A stretch of 64,000 nucleotides of DNA from Euprymna scolopes (Eukaryota > Mollusca > Cephalopoda > Sepiida > Sepiolidae): contig CM044489.1 of NCBI GenBank assembly GCA_024364805.1, positions 115,541,994-115,605,993 of the forward strand, written 5' to 3'. The notes below the pieces were generated by a model that was not told where the DNA came from, did no database searches, and was given only the letters and a program-made list of their open reading frames with translations. Both the position numbers and the translations under genes were made by a program. Positions 32,700 through 43,534 of this stretch are shown in pieces. Each line of letters begins with the position of its first letter. Within the stretch, counting starts at the first letter, position 1.

Positions 32700-34360
32700 T
32701 TATAGTCTTATTGCCCACGGTCAAGGACCTAAAGTTTTCTAGGTAGTCTGTGATCTCAGTTTCTAGGTTTGGCGGTTTTTAATATTATTGATCTTATTCA
32801 AACTCCACTGCCTAAGATCCTAGTTGATGGTTAGCATCTAAGTTATCTTGGGTTGTCTGAATTTTCTCTGACCCCCCCCCTGCAAGGTCTCTGCACCTTT
32901 TCATCACTCTTCATCAAATAGCAGGTATTTCAAATTTCCTAAAACTTGTGTGGACTGTTAAAAAATAAAAAATCACTTTGTATTTGTCTTAATTTTAAAT
33001 ACTGATATATTTCCATTTCTCACATTGTGATAGCCTTCTATGCTCCTCTAAAAGTGTTTATTGTTTTCATATGTAGTTACATGTTTCATCATTTCATATT
33101 CATCATTCAACTAATCAATAAAAAGTCTTCTATTTTCTCTTTGCTTTATTTTCTTTTATTTCCAAAACCCATTTATGTTTTTTCTTCAAGTTTTAATATT
33201 TTGTTGACCCGTTGAATTTCCTTGGCTAAACATGTTCTTTTAAGTCAGCTTACATTTTTAAAATTGTATTATTTCTATTTTTTTGTTCATATTTTCTTTT
33301 GTAGTATGTCATTTATTTTTAACATTTTCTCTGCTGTGTATCATTTGTATATGTGTAAACTGAAAGACTATATCTTGTCGTTTTTGCCAAATTACAACTT
33401 GTTCAATATGAAGTTTGTGCATGTATCTTTTGACATGTGTACAAATTGTTTCTTTATTATTTTTTATCAGATGTTTTTTTATATTTTCTTACAGCTCATC
33501 GTTTCACTTTAAAAATAATGCTTTCATTTTACTAAATGTATTCTTGAAATCTAAATACGACACACATGCAGGAGTTATGACTTTGACACTTTCATGATAC
33601 AAGATCCGTTTATAGAATTTACAAAAACGTTTCTGGAATTTATAAATATTTGTTCACAAAAGTTATTGCAGTGAATGCATTATTACTCTTTATTTTTTGG
33701 TGAGCTTTCAATATATATTGTTTATTTGCCATATAAGAGTTACACAAACTTTAAAGCAGTCAATAGTTTTGATATGTCTTTTAAAATCTGTTATCATTAA
33801 CACAAATTTGAATTAATGCATCAGGAAAACAGAAAATTATTGCAATGCATAAATGAATTGTTGCACTATTTATTTATTCATTCATATATATATATATATA
33901 TGCACATACACACAAATCACTACTGGCCTAGCCATATCTGATGATTCTCACCAACCTGGTAAAGGTGAAATAAATTTATAATGAGAATGGCTAACTAGTT
34001 ACGTTGAATTCATTCTTTCCATAATTAACAAAAAGATTGACGAGGAAAATAAAAATTGAATAAGTTACAATAATTATTAATTCATCAAATATGGATTTGA
34101 TTTTTTAGATATTTTTGAAAATCATGGGTTAAATATTATTTTGACATTTTTTGAAAATCATGGGTTAAAGATTATTCTCTATTTTGATTCCTTGTTTGAA
34201 TATTTGATAAATAGTGTAATCTATTCAATTTTTTTCACCCTCAATTTTCTTGTCTGTTAATTGTTCTATCTAGTATATCTCATAAGCTTTTTATCATCTC
34301 AATCGGTTCTATAAAAAGATAACATTTACTTTGAAATTATATATATAGAGAGAGGGGGGG
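32700..34360. other. Unassigned AT-rich DNA
   Basis: Short frames at 33027-33215 and 33222-33512 are poly-Phe/Leu-rich products of T-rich sequence and show no domain. A (TA)n tract lies at about 33886-33902. I see no exon. Confidence 0.35.
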
Positions 34361-34645
34361 GGTTATGAGCATTTTTTTGAAGCATGAAAAACAATGTTAC
34401 TTTTTGTATTTGATATTTTTATTGTTATTTTTTTATATTTCAAGCAGACCTCCACTCTTGGTCACAAAAAAGTATCAAAAAGAAAAAGAAAACCATTGAA
34501 AGCTTTCAACAGTTTTCTTTTTCTTTTCAATACTTTTTTGTGACCAAGAGCGGAGGTCTGCTTGAAATATAAAAAAAAATAACAATCAAAATATTAAATA
34601 CAAAAAGTAATATCGTTTTTCATGCTTCAAAAAACCCTCATAACC
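34361..34645. mobile_element. Palindromic element of about 285 bp
   Basis: GGTTATGAGCATTTTTTTGA and AGCAGACCTCCACTCTTGGT on the left are mirrored by ACCAAGAGCGGAGGTCTGCT and GCTTCAAAAAACCCTCATAA on the right. The centre is at 34502/34503 inside GAAAGCTTTC. Arms differ at only a few sites. A G-run lies just outside the left end and I see no clear target duplication. Confidence 0.85.
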
Positions 34646-34913
34646 TCTAAATCACTTTCCTAGAAGCATACATGGACTTTTAACATATATATATATATAG
34701 TACAAAATTTTGTTGAAATTCAAAGACTTACATTTTTTCTTTTCTATCACTTTTGTTTATTTCATCATTACAGCCGTTTCTTTAATAGGATGGCACTTCT
34801 ATGCGTTTATGTTTTCTGAGAAATTTTCTTTCTCATCAACTCGTCAGATGTGATTTCCATTCGATGTACATGATAAACCTGGTGCATTTGTTTGGGGAAA
34901 AGAAATTCCATCC

Positions 34914-34914
<1 letters not shown>

Positions 34915-34961
<47 letters not shown>
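34915..34961. repeat. (TA)n microsatellite
   Basis: An uninterrupted TA tract. Confidence 0.95.
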
Positions 34962-34963
<2 letters not shown>

Positions 34964-35544
34964 TATAATGTATAACCAAATTTCAACAATTTACATTACA
35001 TATCTATTTGAAACAGAAACTATTTTTGGAAATTGTTTTATTCATAGCTTTGACTAACATTTTATCACAAAATTGATTTCATCAAAACAATTTGGTTCTT
35101 AATTTTTTTAATTACATAGGCTTTTTAATTATTTTTAAGTAAAAATGGTAATAAGATAGTTAGTATTAGTTTTTTATAATATTTCTAAGAATAAATGATT
35201 CTTCAAATAAATTTAGTAAAAGATGGTCGTTCAGAAAAAATGTATTTTTCTGTTGCCTAACATCTAAATCATCTTCTGTCTTTATATTTATAAGACTAAT
35301 TACAATATTTTATCAAAACTTTGATAGCAAGTTAAATGCTATCAATTTTAATGCCAAATGGTATTGCTGACAGTACAAAAATCTGTCTTTTAATTTAAAT
35401 ATTTTGGTTGATTCAGTTAAAATCATTAGTTGAAAATATAAGAAAATATTTTAATTGTCGCAAAATGATTTCAGCATTTTTACCATCTATTTTGTTAATG
35501 AGGTTTTATTTTATGACATTTTTGTATGATTTTGGTGACGTCCT

Positions 35545-35617
35545 ATTACCTAAATTAAGGACATCACCACAGTCATATTTGTATATGACTGTAGTGATGT
35601 CTTTAATTGAGGTAATA
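35545..35617. repeat. Perfect-looking hairpin of about 70 bp
   Basis: TTAAGGACATCACCACAGTC then ATAT is mirrored by ATATGACTGTAGTGATGTCT and TTAA around a TTGT loop, with flanking ATTACCTA/GAGGTAAT. Partial direct echoes (GTAATGTCCTAT, GGTAATATCCTAT) follow to 35680. It could be a tiny MITE or a folded transcript; nothing decides. Confidence 0.6.
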
Positions 35618-35687
35618 TCTTATACTAATATAACTATAAGTAATGTCCTATCCAAATATGACTTTGGTAATATCCTATAGAAACGTG

Positions 35688-35719
<32 letters not shown>

Positions 35720-36069
35720 ATCGTGCTGTTGTTAAATCAAAAATATATTTTCAAATTGAAGTAAAATTATAAGATATACAAAAATTTGTGGATCAGTTCA
35801 AATTCTGCTGTAAATGTTGCATGTGGGGGATTTTCTTGACCATGCAGCCATATTGTCTTTATTTACATTATAAAATATATCATCAATAAAAAAAAATATA
35901 TTTGTTATTCTGTGTTTTCAAATCAGCTTGATGTATCTAATGTTTTGGAAAATATTTAAAATATGAAGTGAAAAAGAAAAAAAAAACTAGTCATAAGTTT
36001 GTTGTTAATGTTGGCTTCATCCTTTCATTATGAAACCAATTGAGAATGTCCATATCTCACCTGTTTTAG

Positions 36070-36493
36070 GCCCAACAATGAGAATTTGATGTCTGAAAAA
36101 GAATTTTGCACGCAAATTGAACGTTTGGAAGAAACTGCGGAACATATACACCAGACTTTAGCACAATTGGAAGCTAAACTGGAACCACTTCTACTTCATC
36201 CTCCTCCTTCTTCTTCTCCTCTTCGTATGTCGCATTCCATCTGTGGAATGCCTGTTTCTAAATCCTCGGAATCTTATAAAATTAACAAATCAGAAGAAAT
36301 AGAAAAGAAAGCTGATTCAGCAAACACCTCGCAAAATCCAAAGAAATTATCAAAGAAGTCATACTTTCAAACATGGTATAATGTTATATTTAAGACAATC
36401 AGGAACCATCCATATCGATTTCTTCCGACTCCTCGCAGACCCCTCAAAGAGTATCTTAAAACCAAGTTATACTCTGCACTGAATCTTCATTAA
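36070..36493 (+). CDS. Exon C: candidate terminal coding exon of an unrecognised host protein
   Basis: An acceptor (ATCTCACCTGTTTTAG) precedes 141 sense codons ending in TAA. The first base completes a codon, so the upstream intron is phase 2 and matches exon A. The peptide begins PNNENLMSEKEFCTQIERLE and continues ETAEHIHQTLAQLEAKLEPL, a convincing coiled-coil-forming helix of about 35 residues. A Pro/Ser linker follows (HPPPSSSPL), then a Lys/Glu-rich polar stretch, then a basic-aromatic C-terminus (SYFQTWYNVIFKTIRNHPYR, ending KTKLYSALNLH). I see no membrane segment and no known domain. An internal ATG at 36089 could also start translation in an alternative transcript. A good donor-like CTTC/GTATGT occurs inside, so the exon might be internal in some transcripts. 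The family is not recognised. Confidence 0.55.
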
Positions 36494-36905
36494 AAGTCAC
36501 TTCCCTTCCTGAAACAATTTTTAAAATCACATATTTATTATCATCGTCTAAAACTGGACCACAGCGATATACACTTGGCTTGTAAATGCAGATCAAAGTA
36601 CCAAAGAAAAAAAAAAAGGAAAAACATCCCAAAATATTGGACGTAACCAATTCTGAAGATTACAGATAATTTTTCAGGTAGCCAAGAAATTTATGATTTT
36701 AACAGTCGAGACCTCCATTTGTTTTTTCCTTGGATGTTTAATATCTTCTGTAACCCTTTCCATATTCTGAGGTGCATAATTACTCATATTGTCACAGAGT
36801 TTCTTTTATCTGTATCAATTCTTTGTATATTTTAGTATTGTTGTGAAGGTGTTTGAATGGTGAGATACTAATATTAAGAAATAAATGGATGAAAACAATT
36901 CTATA
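36494..36905 (+). other. Candidate 3' UTR with polyadenylation signal
   Basis: An AATAAA at 36880-36885 (TAAGAAATAAATGG) lies about 390 bases after the exon C stop, consistent with a terminal exon ending soon after. No repeat was matched in this interval. Confidence 0.35.
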
Positions 36906-37010
36906 GAGATTAACAATATAAAATGAATTAGAGAGTGTTCCTTGATATAAGTGTTGTGTAAATTTAAATTTGTAAGTTTTAGAAGTCAAAACAATGCACA
37001 CACACACACA

Positions 37011-37225
37011 TTGGTTCTTATTAGATCACTAAAGTTAAGCAATGTTGAGCCTGGTTAGTACCAGATGGGTGACTATTTGTGAATACCAGGCGTTGTATGT
37101 AGAAAGATGTTGACACTTCTCTGCAAGAACTGCAAACACCTAATGTCATCATTTTTGCTGACCGAGATATATATGCAACTGGAGTTCATTGTGAACTTGA
37201 TATTCCCATGAACTTTCTCTCCCAG
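37011..37225 (+). mobile_element. 5S-rRNA-derived repeat (SINE3-like), copy 1
   Basis: TTAGATCACTAAAGTTAAGC, AATGTTGAGCCTGGTTAGTA and CCAGATGGGTGACTATTTGT-GAATACCAGGCGTTGTATGT follow the 5S rRNA order (GATC..AAGTTAAGCA, GCCTGGTTAGTACTTGGATG, GGAATACCGGGTGCTGTA). The first part includes the internal control region used by RNA polymerase III. The body after it (GTTGACACTTCTCTGCAAGA, ACTGCAAACACC) is shared with 40980-41100. It is too diverged to be a functional 5S gene. Confidence 0.75.
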
Positions 37226-37454
37226 AGAAAACCGCTTGAAAAAAACAATTTTTGGGGAAACTTCTCAAGTGAAAATAACTTTTCAGAAATACATTTTTTT
37301 TTTTTTTTTCATTTTAATTTTTGGGAAATATTTTCTGAAAAAATATTTTCATTTAACTCTTAATATATTTATTGATAAAGTGTACCATTTTGGACTACTA
37401 AAGACTTTTCATCTATAATTTTTACTAATAAACTGTTTTATGTTTGAAAATTTT

Positions 37455-37797
37455 TTGAATGAGGATTGATATTCGTATTATTTGGATTAATCAGACTATT
37501 GTTCTCATCTTGAGTGTGATTTTCACAACGTTTTAGTCAATATAACCTCTGACCTTCTTCAGGTGTATCTTGTCAAACTCGGGAATTTGGACAGAATTTC
37601 GAGTGGAATCCTTTATTTACTTCACAGAAGTAGCATGCTCTTGTTCCATCAGCCAAAACTGGATAGAGGTCCAAAGTAATTCACAATTGTATTTTTCAGT
37701 CGCCTACACTGAGGATTGAACCTTCAGGAGAATATCATATTTACAATTGATTTTTCCAAGTACTCTAACCATTGCGCCACAGGTCCTTGCAGACAAT
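37455..37797 (-). mobile_element. tRNA-derived SINE, reference copy for the window
   Basis: The minus strand reads GACCTGTGGCGCAATGGTTA and GAGTACTTGG (A-box), then GAAGGTTCAATCCTCAG (B-box). The body TATCCAGTTTTGGCTGATGG, AAATTCTGTCCAAATTCCCG, GATACACCTGAAGAAGG and ACGTTGTGAAAATCACACTC follows, then the tail AAGATGAGAACAATAGTC to about 37455. It is about 340 bp long. The head resembles a tRNA gene in box order and spacing. Members of the same family are at 8.3, 11.5, 45.6, 46.0, 46.7 and 55.4 kb with extra tail fragments. Cephalopods are known to have several tRNA-derived SINE families, but which one this is I cannot say. Confidence 0.85.
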
Positions 37798-37999
37798 TCT
37801 AGTATGAATTTTAGGAGCCTTAAGCATATTTTTATTTCTAATTGTTAATATGACTATTACTAATTACTATATATAACCATATATCTATATGCTTATATAT
37901 TAATGTTTTTACTTATAACTTGTATATATTATTTATTGTTTATACTTAATGGTTCCCATATCGTATAAAATTCTATACTAGGTCTACTTAGTAGTTTGT

Positions 38000-38345
38000 T
38001 ATTCCCCAACATTTGTGCTGCTTCTTTCAGTCATCTTACTTTCCACCGTTCTTCTCTGTTTATGATGTTTACTTCGTCCCATGATGGTAGATGGTTTCCC
38101 TTTTTCCTTCCAGATATGGTCAGCTATATCTGATTTTTCAGTCTCTCCATGTACTACGGCTTTTCGATGTTCTTCTAACCATGCTTTCAGTGGATGACAC
38201 GTTTCACCTTTGTATAGTTTTCCACATTTACACCGGATTTCATATACACAGTTCTTAGTCATGATTTTTTTCTGTAAGGGGCTTGACTCTCATAAGCTGT
38301 TTCTGGAGAGTTGAAGGGTTGCACAATCTCCAACCACACCTCTCC
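38000..38345 (-). mobile_element. Penelope-like retroelement fragment, GIY-YIG endonuclease domain
   Basis: The minus-strand frame at 37999-38262 encodes MTKNCVYEIRCKCGKLYKGE then TCHPLKAWLEEHRKAVVHGE and KSDIADHIWKEKGKP. This follows the Penelope GIY-YIG pattern: VY.I.C.CG..Y.GET, ...L..RL.EH..A, then a D/A-H helix. A short preceding stretch resembles the linker between reverse transcriptase and endonuclease in canonical Penelope elements. No reverse-transcriptase core is visible upstream; instead a 5S-like segment lies about 100 bases away. It is a degraded fragment. Confidence 0.8.
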
Positions 38346-38424
38346 TGAATCTATACTACTTGGGTCCAGTGGCAAGGAGAGGCCCAAGACTGACTGAAAA
38401 CGATACCGAGAAGCAGAGAGCACA

Positions 38425-38545
38425 TACAGCACCTGGAATTTCCAAATGGTCACCCATTTTAGTGCTGATCAGGTTCAACATTGCTTAACTTTGGTGATTT
38501 TACAGGAATTGGTGTGTTAACATGATTATGCTGTATAATGTGTGG
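38425..38545 (-). mobile_element. 5S-rRNA-like segment, copy 2, upstream of the Penelope fragment
   Basis: The minus strand reads AATCACCAAAGTTAAGCAAT, GTTGAACCTGATCAGCAC and AAAATGGGTGACCATTTGGA, then TTCCAGGTGCTGTATGTG. It is preceded by TATACAGCATAATCATGTTA-ACACACC, which is also found before copy 3 at 40897. The shared upstream sequence shows that the mobile unit is longer than the 5S part alone. Confidence 0.7.
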
Positions 38546-38674
38546 CCACAATACTCTTTGCATAAGTGAATAGTGATTTTATAGACATACAGGATAGTGT
38601 CAGGTGTAAGTAATTGTTAATATCCTGTTATTTTTTCATCTGATCATGCAAGAGAAAACAAAGTGAACATTATT

Positions 38675-38810
38675 TACATGTTTCAAACTGCTTTCTTCAT
38701 CTTGCTTGTTATTTTCACAACGTTTTGACAGATTTACTCTCCAGCCTTCTTCAAGAACCTTTTATCATAATTAGTAATCTTCTTTGAACTTAAAACTGAA
38801 TCCTTAGCTT
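38675..38810 (-). mobile_element. SINE tail fragment
   Basis: TTTCTTCATCTTGCTTGTTA, TTTTCACAACGTTTTGACAG and CCAGCCTTCTTCAAGAACC follow the minus-strand SINE tail. No head is present. Confidence 0.6.
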
Positions 38811-38934
38811 AATCGTGTATTTTTTTTTTTTTGATCTGAACTATTTTATGTGAGTGTGTAAGAAAGCTGGTATCAGTTTAGAATACTAGGTTGTCAAGTG
38901 ACATGACGAATGAGCAAAAACAGATAAAGGTTAT

Positions 38935-39310
38935 AGTTAGATGTTTTGATGTTGCTAGTCTCAGTCTTTTCTATAAATACTATTATGACATGTGTTCGTT
39001 AAAATTGTCTGATCTATTTCCTGCTTCCTTTGCTCCAGTTTGTTTGTCTCATTGGTCCAGTGGTCTCCATCAATTTGTTGTTTTAATGTCATTGTAATAC
39101 AGCTTCCTATTTCAGTAGCTTCTTTCCAACAACTGCAACATTCTGGAACTCTGTTCCTGCTCACTGTTTTACTTCTACCTACAGCCTTGGTCTTTTCAAG
39201 ACTAAGGTAATATGCATCTCCTGTCTTTGCAATAATCAGCTTTCGTTCTTGTTAGCTCCTTACACTAAATGGCTTCAGGCCTTGTCTCAGGCGATTTCCA
39301 TAAAAAAAGA
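38935..39310 (+). mobile_element. LINE 3' end, degraded, different 3' UTR type
   Basis: DVASLSLFYKYYYDMCSLKL is the same protein segment as in 386-826 (DVASLSLFYRYFHGRCSSEL), and ATTCTGGAACTCTGTTCCTG corresponds to the WNSVP codons. The 3' end reads TAGCTCCTTACACTAAATGG, CTTCAGGCCTTGTCTCAGGC and GATTTCCAT followed by A-rich. That end is shared with 46290-46345 and 59725-59770. Confidence 0.75.
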
Positions 39311-39464
39311 TTATAACTCTTCAAATATCTATTTATTTTTCAAAATCTTTCACATATATATCAGTAAATGTGGATTTGTTAATATAACCTGGATGGTACA
39401 TGTCTTTGATAATTTTGAGATGTCCCTCTCTTTTTCAAAAAGAAAAAAGAAACAAAAGTATGGC

Positions 39465-39630
39465 GTAAACATGGCACAGAGAATACAAACTCAGGCCAGC
39501 CTTAGTCTATTTGTCTGTTTTTCTTTATATGTCACGTCACTTCAGCATCCCAGTATTCTACATTGCTAACAGCCTTTTTATGCATGTATATACTTGTTTG
39601 CCAGCGATACTTCAAACAATCTACTTTTCC
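39465..39630 (+). repeat. Dispersed repeat Y, copy 3
   Basis: ATATGTCACGTCACTTCAGC, CAGTATTCTACATTGCTAAC and AGCCTTTTTATGCATGTA match 1085-1240 and 20745-20910. Between here and 40085 I see nothing else. Confidence 0.55.
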
Positions 39631-40085
39631 CTAAAATGTTTTGTTTGAAATGCTGAATTGATGTTACTGTATTAATTTTATTTCTTATGTCATTATAACA
39701 CAGTGTTTGTATGGGTGTTAATTCATGGATGTTAACCCAATGAAATTACAGTGTTTATATGACAGAAAATAACTGGCTTTAAATAATGTTGTTGCTGATA
39801 CACGTATGCACATGTGTAGCGAAAAATGTTTGTTTCAATAAAAGTTATAAGATAAAGTTTCTGATATATTTGAGAAAACATTTATTAAGAAACTACTGAT
39901 TTCATATTTAGGTTAAGTTTTGTTTTTTTTATGTGGAGGAAGTTCAGCGATAAATATATTAATTCTGGTGTTTTAGATAAACTAATGAATATGATATATA
40001 GTCCAGGTTAAGGCTGTATTCGTAGGATAAAAGTCCAGAGAATATCCACTGGGTTTATATAATAGTGCTCAATAATTAATAGAGC

Positions 40086-40390
40086 TATTTATATTAATAT
40101 TTATTTGTACAGACATGCACAAGCTTCACTGCACTGACATAACAATGTTTCGATCTGTAATTATTAACTAAGATCTATTCAGGCGAAAAGGTTGTCTTTT
40201 CATTTAGGTGGTCATATTGAAAAAGAAAAATAAAGAAAGAAAATGGAAAACATTTAGATTAAAACTAAAAGTCATGTGATCTGATTTTAAAACCTTTTCA
40301 CCTGAAGAGATCTTAGTTATTAATGACTACAGATTGAAACATTGTCATGCCAGTGTAATGAAACTTATACATGTTTGTATAAATAAATAT
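40086..40390. mobile_element. Foldback element of about 300 bp
   Basis: TTTGTACAGACATGCACAAG, ACATAACAATGTTTCGATCT and AACTAAGATCTATTCAGGCG on the left are mirrored by CACCTGAAGAGATCTTAGTT, CAGATTGAAACATTGTCATG and ACTTATACATGTTTGTATAA on the right, with a centre near 40243. The frame at 40334-40669 begins in its right arm and is not a gene. From 40391 to 40880 I see nothing that I can name. Confidence 0.75.
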
Positions 40391-40879
40391 GGATTTGTAT
40401 ATGGGAAGAGCCAAAAAGAATTAGAGAAATTCTTTAAAAGGAGTCTTATCAGGATAATACAAAGCTCAACAACTGAGGTGGAGCTTGTATACAGAAGGGA
40501 AAAAAATGACAATATAAAGATATATACTAATACATGTAAATTTCATTGTTCATTCAGTAGGGAAATTACATCAATTAGAAGTACACGATATATATGCTCT
40601 TTATATCTAGGTATTTTGAAGCCTAATGCTTTTCATCAGTGGAGGAGAAAAGGTGTTAGGAAAACATGAGAAATGTAACATCTAGCGATTACTACATTAG
40701 GAACGAAATAATGATGTGTGAGATGAATTTTATTGAGTGTGTTGAGAAGTGTCAAGTTTATAAACTTAAAATTTTTATTGACATTTTCTCTTTTATTTTA
40801 TCCACCCCAAGCAAAGCGGAGGTACAAAGGACTACTGTGATTAGGGGCCAAGGACTACTGTGATTAGGGGCCAGTTTTA

Positions 40880-41104
40880 TAGTGAACATCTTATATACAG
40901 CATAATCACATTGACACACCAGTTCTCATTAGATCAGCAATAGTCAGTACTAGATGGGTAACCATTTTGGAATACCAGGCACTGTATGTAGGAGAATGTC
41001 AACACCTCCCTGCAACAACTGCAAAAACTTTACGTCATCTCCCCTGACCATGCGATGCGACTGAGGACCACTTGTGAATTTCAGAATCCTATGAAACTTC
41101 CTCT
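40880..41104 (+). mobile_element. 5S-rRNA-like repeat, copy 3
   Basis: ATACAGCATAATCACATTGA-CACACC leads into TCTCATTAGATCAGCAATAG, TCAGTACTAGATGGGTAACC and GGAATACCAGGCACTGTATG. The body GTCAACACCTCCCTGCAACA, ACTGCAAAAAC matches copy 1. Part of the 5S middle is missing. Confidence 0.65.
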
Positions 41105-41505
41105 TTTAGAAAACCCAAGTGGGGAGTTGTGCAGCAAGATGTTTATTTACATGTTGGTACAGTCTGGAAATCGGAGAGAATTCAAAAAGGCAAAAATATC
41201 TAAGGAAAGAAGCTATTTGAGCAGAAAGTTTTCCAGTATAGGGGGTACCTCTGTTGTAATTTTACTGCTAGTCAGCTTGATTGGAGGTACTTACAGTAAC
41301 AGGTACAAGTGCATTAAATTCGTCAAAGTGCATTCCGTGTAAGTACTTGAAAAACAAACACAGGAATGCAGTATTGTACTGATGGAGCTTGGATGTTAGG
41401 TCAGAGACTCTTTGTTTTTGGCCTCTGTCCAAATGGGAGAAACTAGTAGTTGGTGCATCAGCCGAGATGTGGCACCAATACTTCATGAATGGCTATCTTA
41501 TTATA
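41105..41505 (-). mobile_element. LINE 3' end, degraded
   Basis: The minus strand encodes MKYWCHISADAPTTSFSHLD at 41268-41486 (compare MEYCCHIWAGAA...LDKVQ). The + strand words GGGGAGTTGTGCAGCAAGAT and GTTTATTTACATG match the 3' UTR side of the copy at 53 kb. The frame is interrupted. Confidence 0.7.
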
Positions 41506-42054
41506 TATATTCAAAGAAATGTGTTATGTCTGATGATACATGTTATCAGTTCAATAACCCCCTCAAGAATCATCAGCAGAGGAACTATAATATTTAACAC
41601 ATTTATTTAATAACTTACAGATTAAATGGTAATGTGGAAGTTTCTGAATGCGAGATGATTTTAAAATTTGTTTTGCAAGGCCCATTTTTTTTTATCTCTC
41701 AAACTGTCATGGCTGATTCTGCCCCCCCCCCCGAGTGATCACTGTCGCTTCTTCAGTCAAAGGGAAATAACTCTTTTTTTAGGTGTATCTAACAAAATGC
41801 TTTGTCTCTATTTACCTGCTATAAATGCAAATAGTACTGATGATTTCAACCAAATGTAACATGCAGATTAACAGTGGTTCATTGAATGTTATAGTCTATT
41901 GATCTACTAGTAGAAACCCATCCAATAAATTTCATGGTGACATTTATTACCAATATTTTGTTTAATTTTCGATTTTTGAGTGATTATCGAGACTTTCCAG
42001 AATACTGTCTCATGTCAGCCATTTTTTCTTGTTTTCGTTTTATTCTTTTTTTTT

Positions 42055-42612
42055 TTTTTTTTTAAATTCATTTTCCACCCCAAACAAGGCACAGTGCAAC
42101 TTTGAAGTAGGGGGCTACTATCGGGGACATAAGTTGTAGGGATATTAAGAAGGGAGATCAGTAGTAAGATGTCTGTTCGCATTACACTTGAACTTCTGCA
42201 TGTCAGTACAGTTAGGAAAGCAGAATCGCAGAAGGGAGTTCCAAAGTCTAGCAGTTCTGAGGAAGAAACTATTGGAGTGAAGGCTTTCTTACACCTAGGG
42301 ATCTCTACTGTGAAGGGGTGGGATTTAGCTGCTTGTCAGGTTTGTTGGGGGTATTTACATCGAGGGAGTACAAGTGCTTGTATTTCATCAGAGCATTCAC
42401 CATTAAAGTACTTGTAGTATAGGCAGCAGTTCAGGACCTATTAGGTTGGCGACTCTCTTTTGAACCCTGTCCAAGAGTGAGACAAGTAGCAGATGAACCA
42501 GCCCAAATGTGACAACAGTACTCCATACATGGGCAAATGGTGGCCTTATAGAGGTACAGGATACTTTTAGGCGTAAGTAGCTTTCTAGCATGGTAGAGAG
42601 AGCCCATCTTCT
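42055..42612 (-). mobile_element. LINE 3' end
   Basis: CCACCCCAAACAAGGCACAG (3' UTR), GTCTGTTCGCATTACACTTG, GGCGACTCTCTTTTGAACCC, CCCAAATGTGACAACAGTAC and ACTTTTAGGCGTAAGTAGCT run in order through the minus-strand C-terminal RT tail, as in 53.05-54.06 kb. A T-run at 42048-42063 is the poly(A) tail on the other strand. 42613-43534 holds nothing else that I can name. Confidence 0.8.
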
Positions 42613-43534
42613 TCGCTGCAGAAGATTCTGCTCTACTTGTGTTTCAAAAGTAATTAAACACTTTGAAATAAATTAAAACACAAAAAACAATTGTAAAGGT
42701 AGGTAGAAGATTATCTTATCTTGCCTTTGGTAACATTTATTTGTTATATATTTGTGCTTGGGTCACTTTTTCGTTTTGTTGTTTATACTGCAACATACCC
42801 AAACATATTTTTTTTCACTGAGAACTTATAAAGATTCTTCTGAATGTTTTAGATATTGATTAAAAAAAAAAGTTTCAGTTCTCATAACATTGTTACTTCT
42901 CACTTTCGAATGTTAAAACAACCAGAAATATATGACGAAACTCATTTAAAAGTCATTCTCACATGTTTGCAGATAAATCTTTTGAGAAGGATCAATTTTG
43001 GCTAATTGTTAGACTGATTAATCGGAATCGTGAATTGGAAAGATCAAAACTTCTTGGAGTATTGGAATCAGAACAATTTTAGATTAATTTCCAGTTCTCA
43101 GAAAACGATTCTTGTGATTTTTTGTTGTTTAAATCTTCATTTTCTGTTGCTGAATCTAATTATAAAATAGTAAATATTTATTGATTTTAAATTATCAGTC
43201 AAATTAAAATTCATAACAAATTTAGGTAACAATTGCACTGGAAAAATGGTGTTATGTTGTGACCCACGAGCGATAAAGAAGCCAATTAAATCAAATGTCT
43301 TCTTATACATATGATGTTTATACTGATCTCTTTTTTTTTCTAATCATTTCTGCTCATCGTCATTTCATGATGGCCGTTTTATATGTGGCTGTGTCATCTT
43401 ATTGTTGCTGATTATCTCAAATAAACTACTCATGTATGAAAAACACAAGACTGTTGCTTTCTTCAAGGTTTTATTGAAGAGAATTTACTTATGGAGAGAC
43501 TAATGATCAAATAATTATCCTTTTTTTTTTTACT

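Noticed and set aside
33027-33597. Overlapping hydrophobic frames suggesting membrane proteins
   Set aside because: T-rich DNA gives poly-Phe/Leu in three overlapping frames; no splice sites or domains.
37011-37110. Functional 5S rRNA gene
   Set aside because: The 5' third is missing or diverged, there is no clean terminator, and the same unit recurs with a SINE-like body.
40334-40863. Two consecutive frames of 111 and 65 codons
   Set aside because: The first begins inside the right arm of a foldback element and neither has family features.
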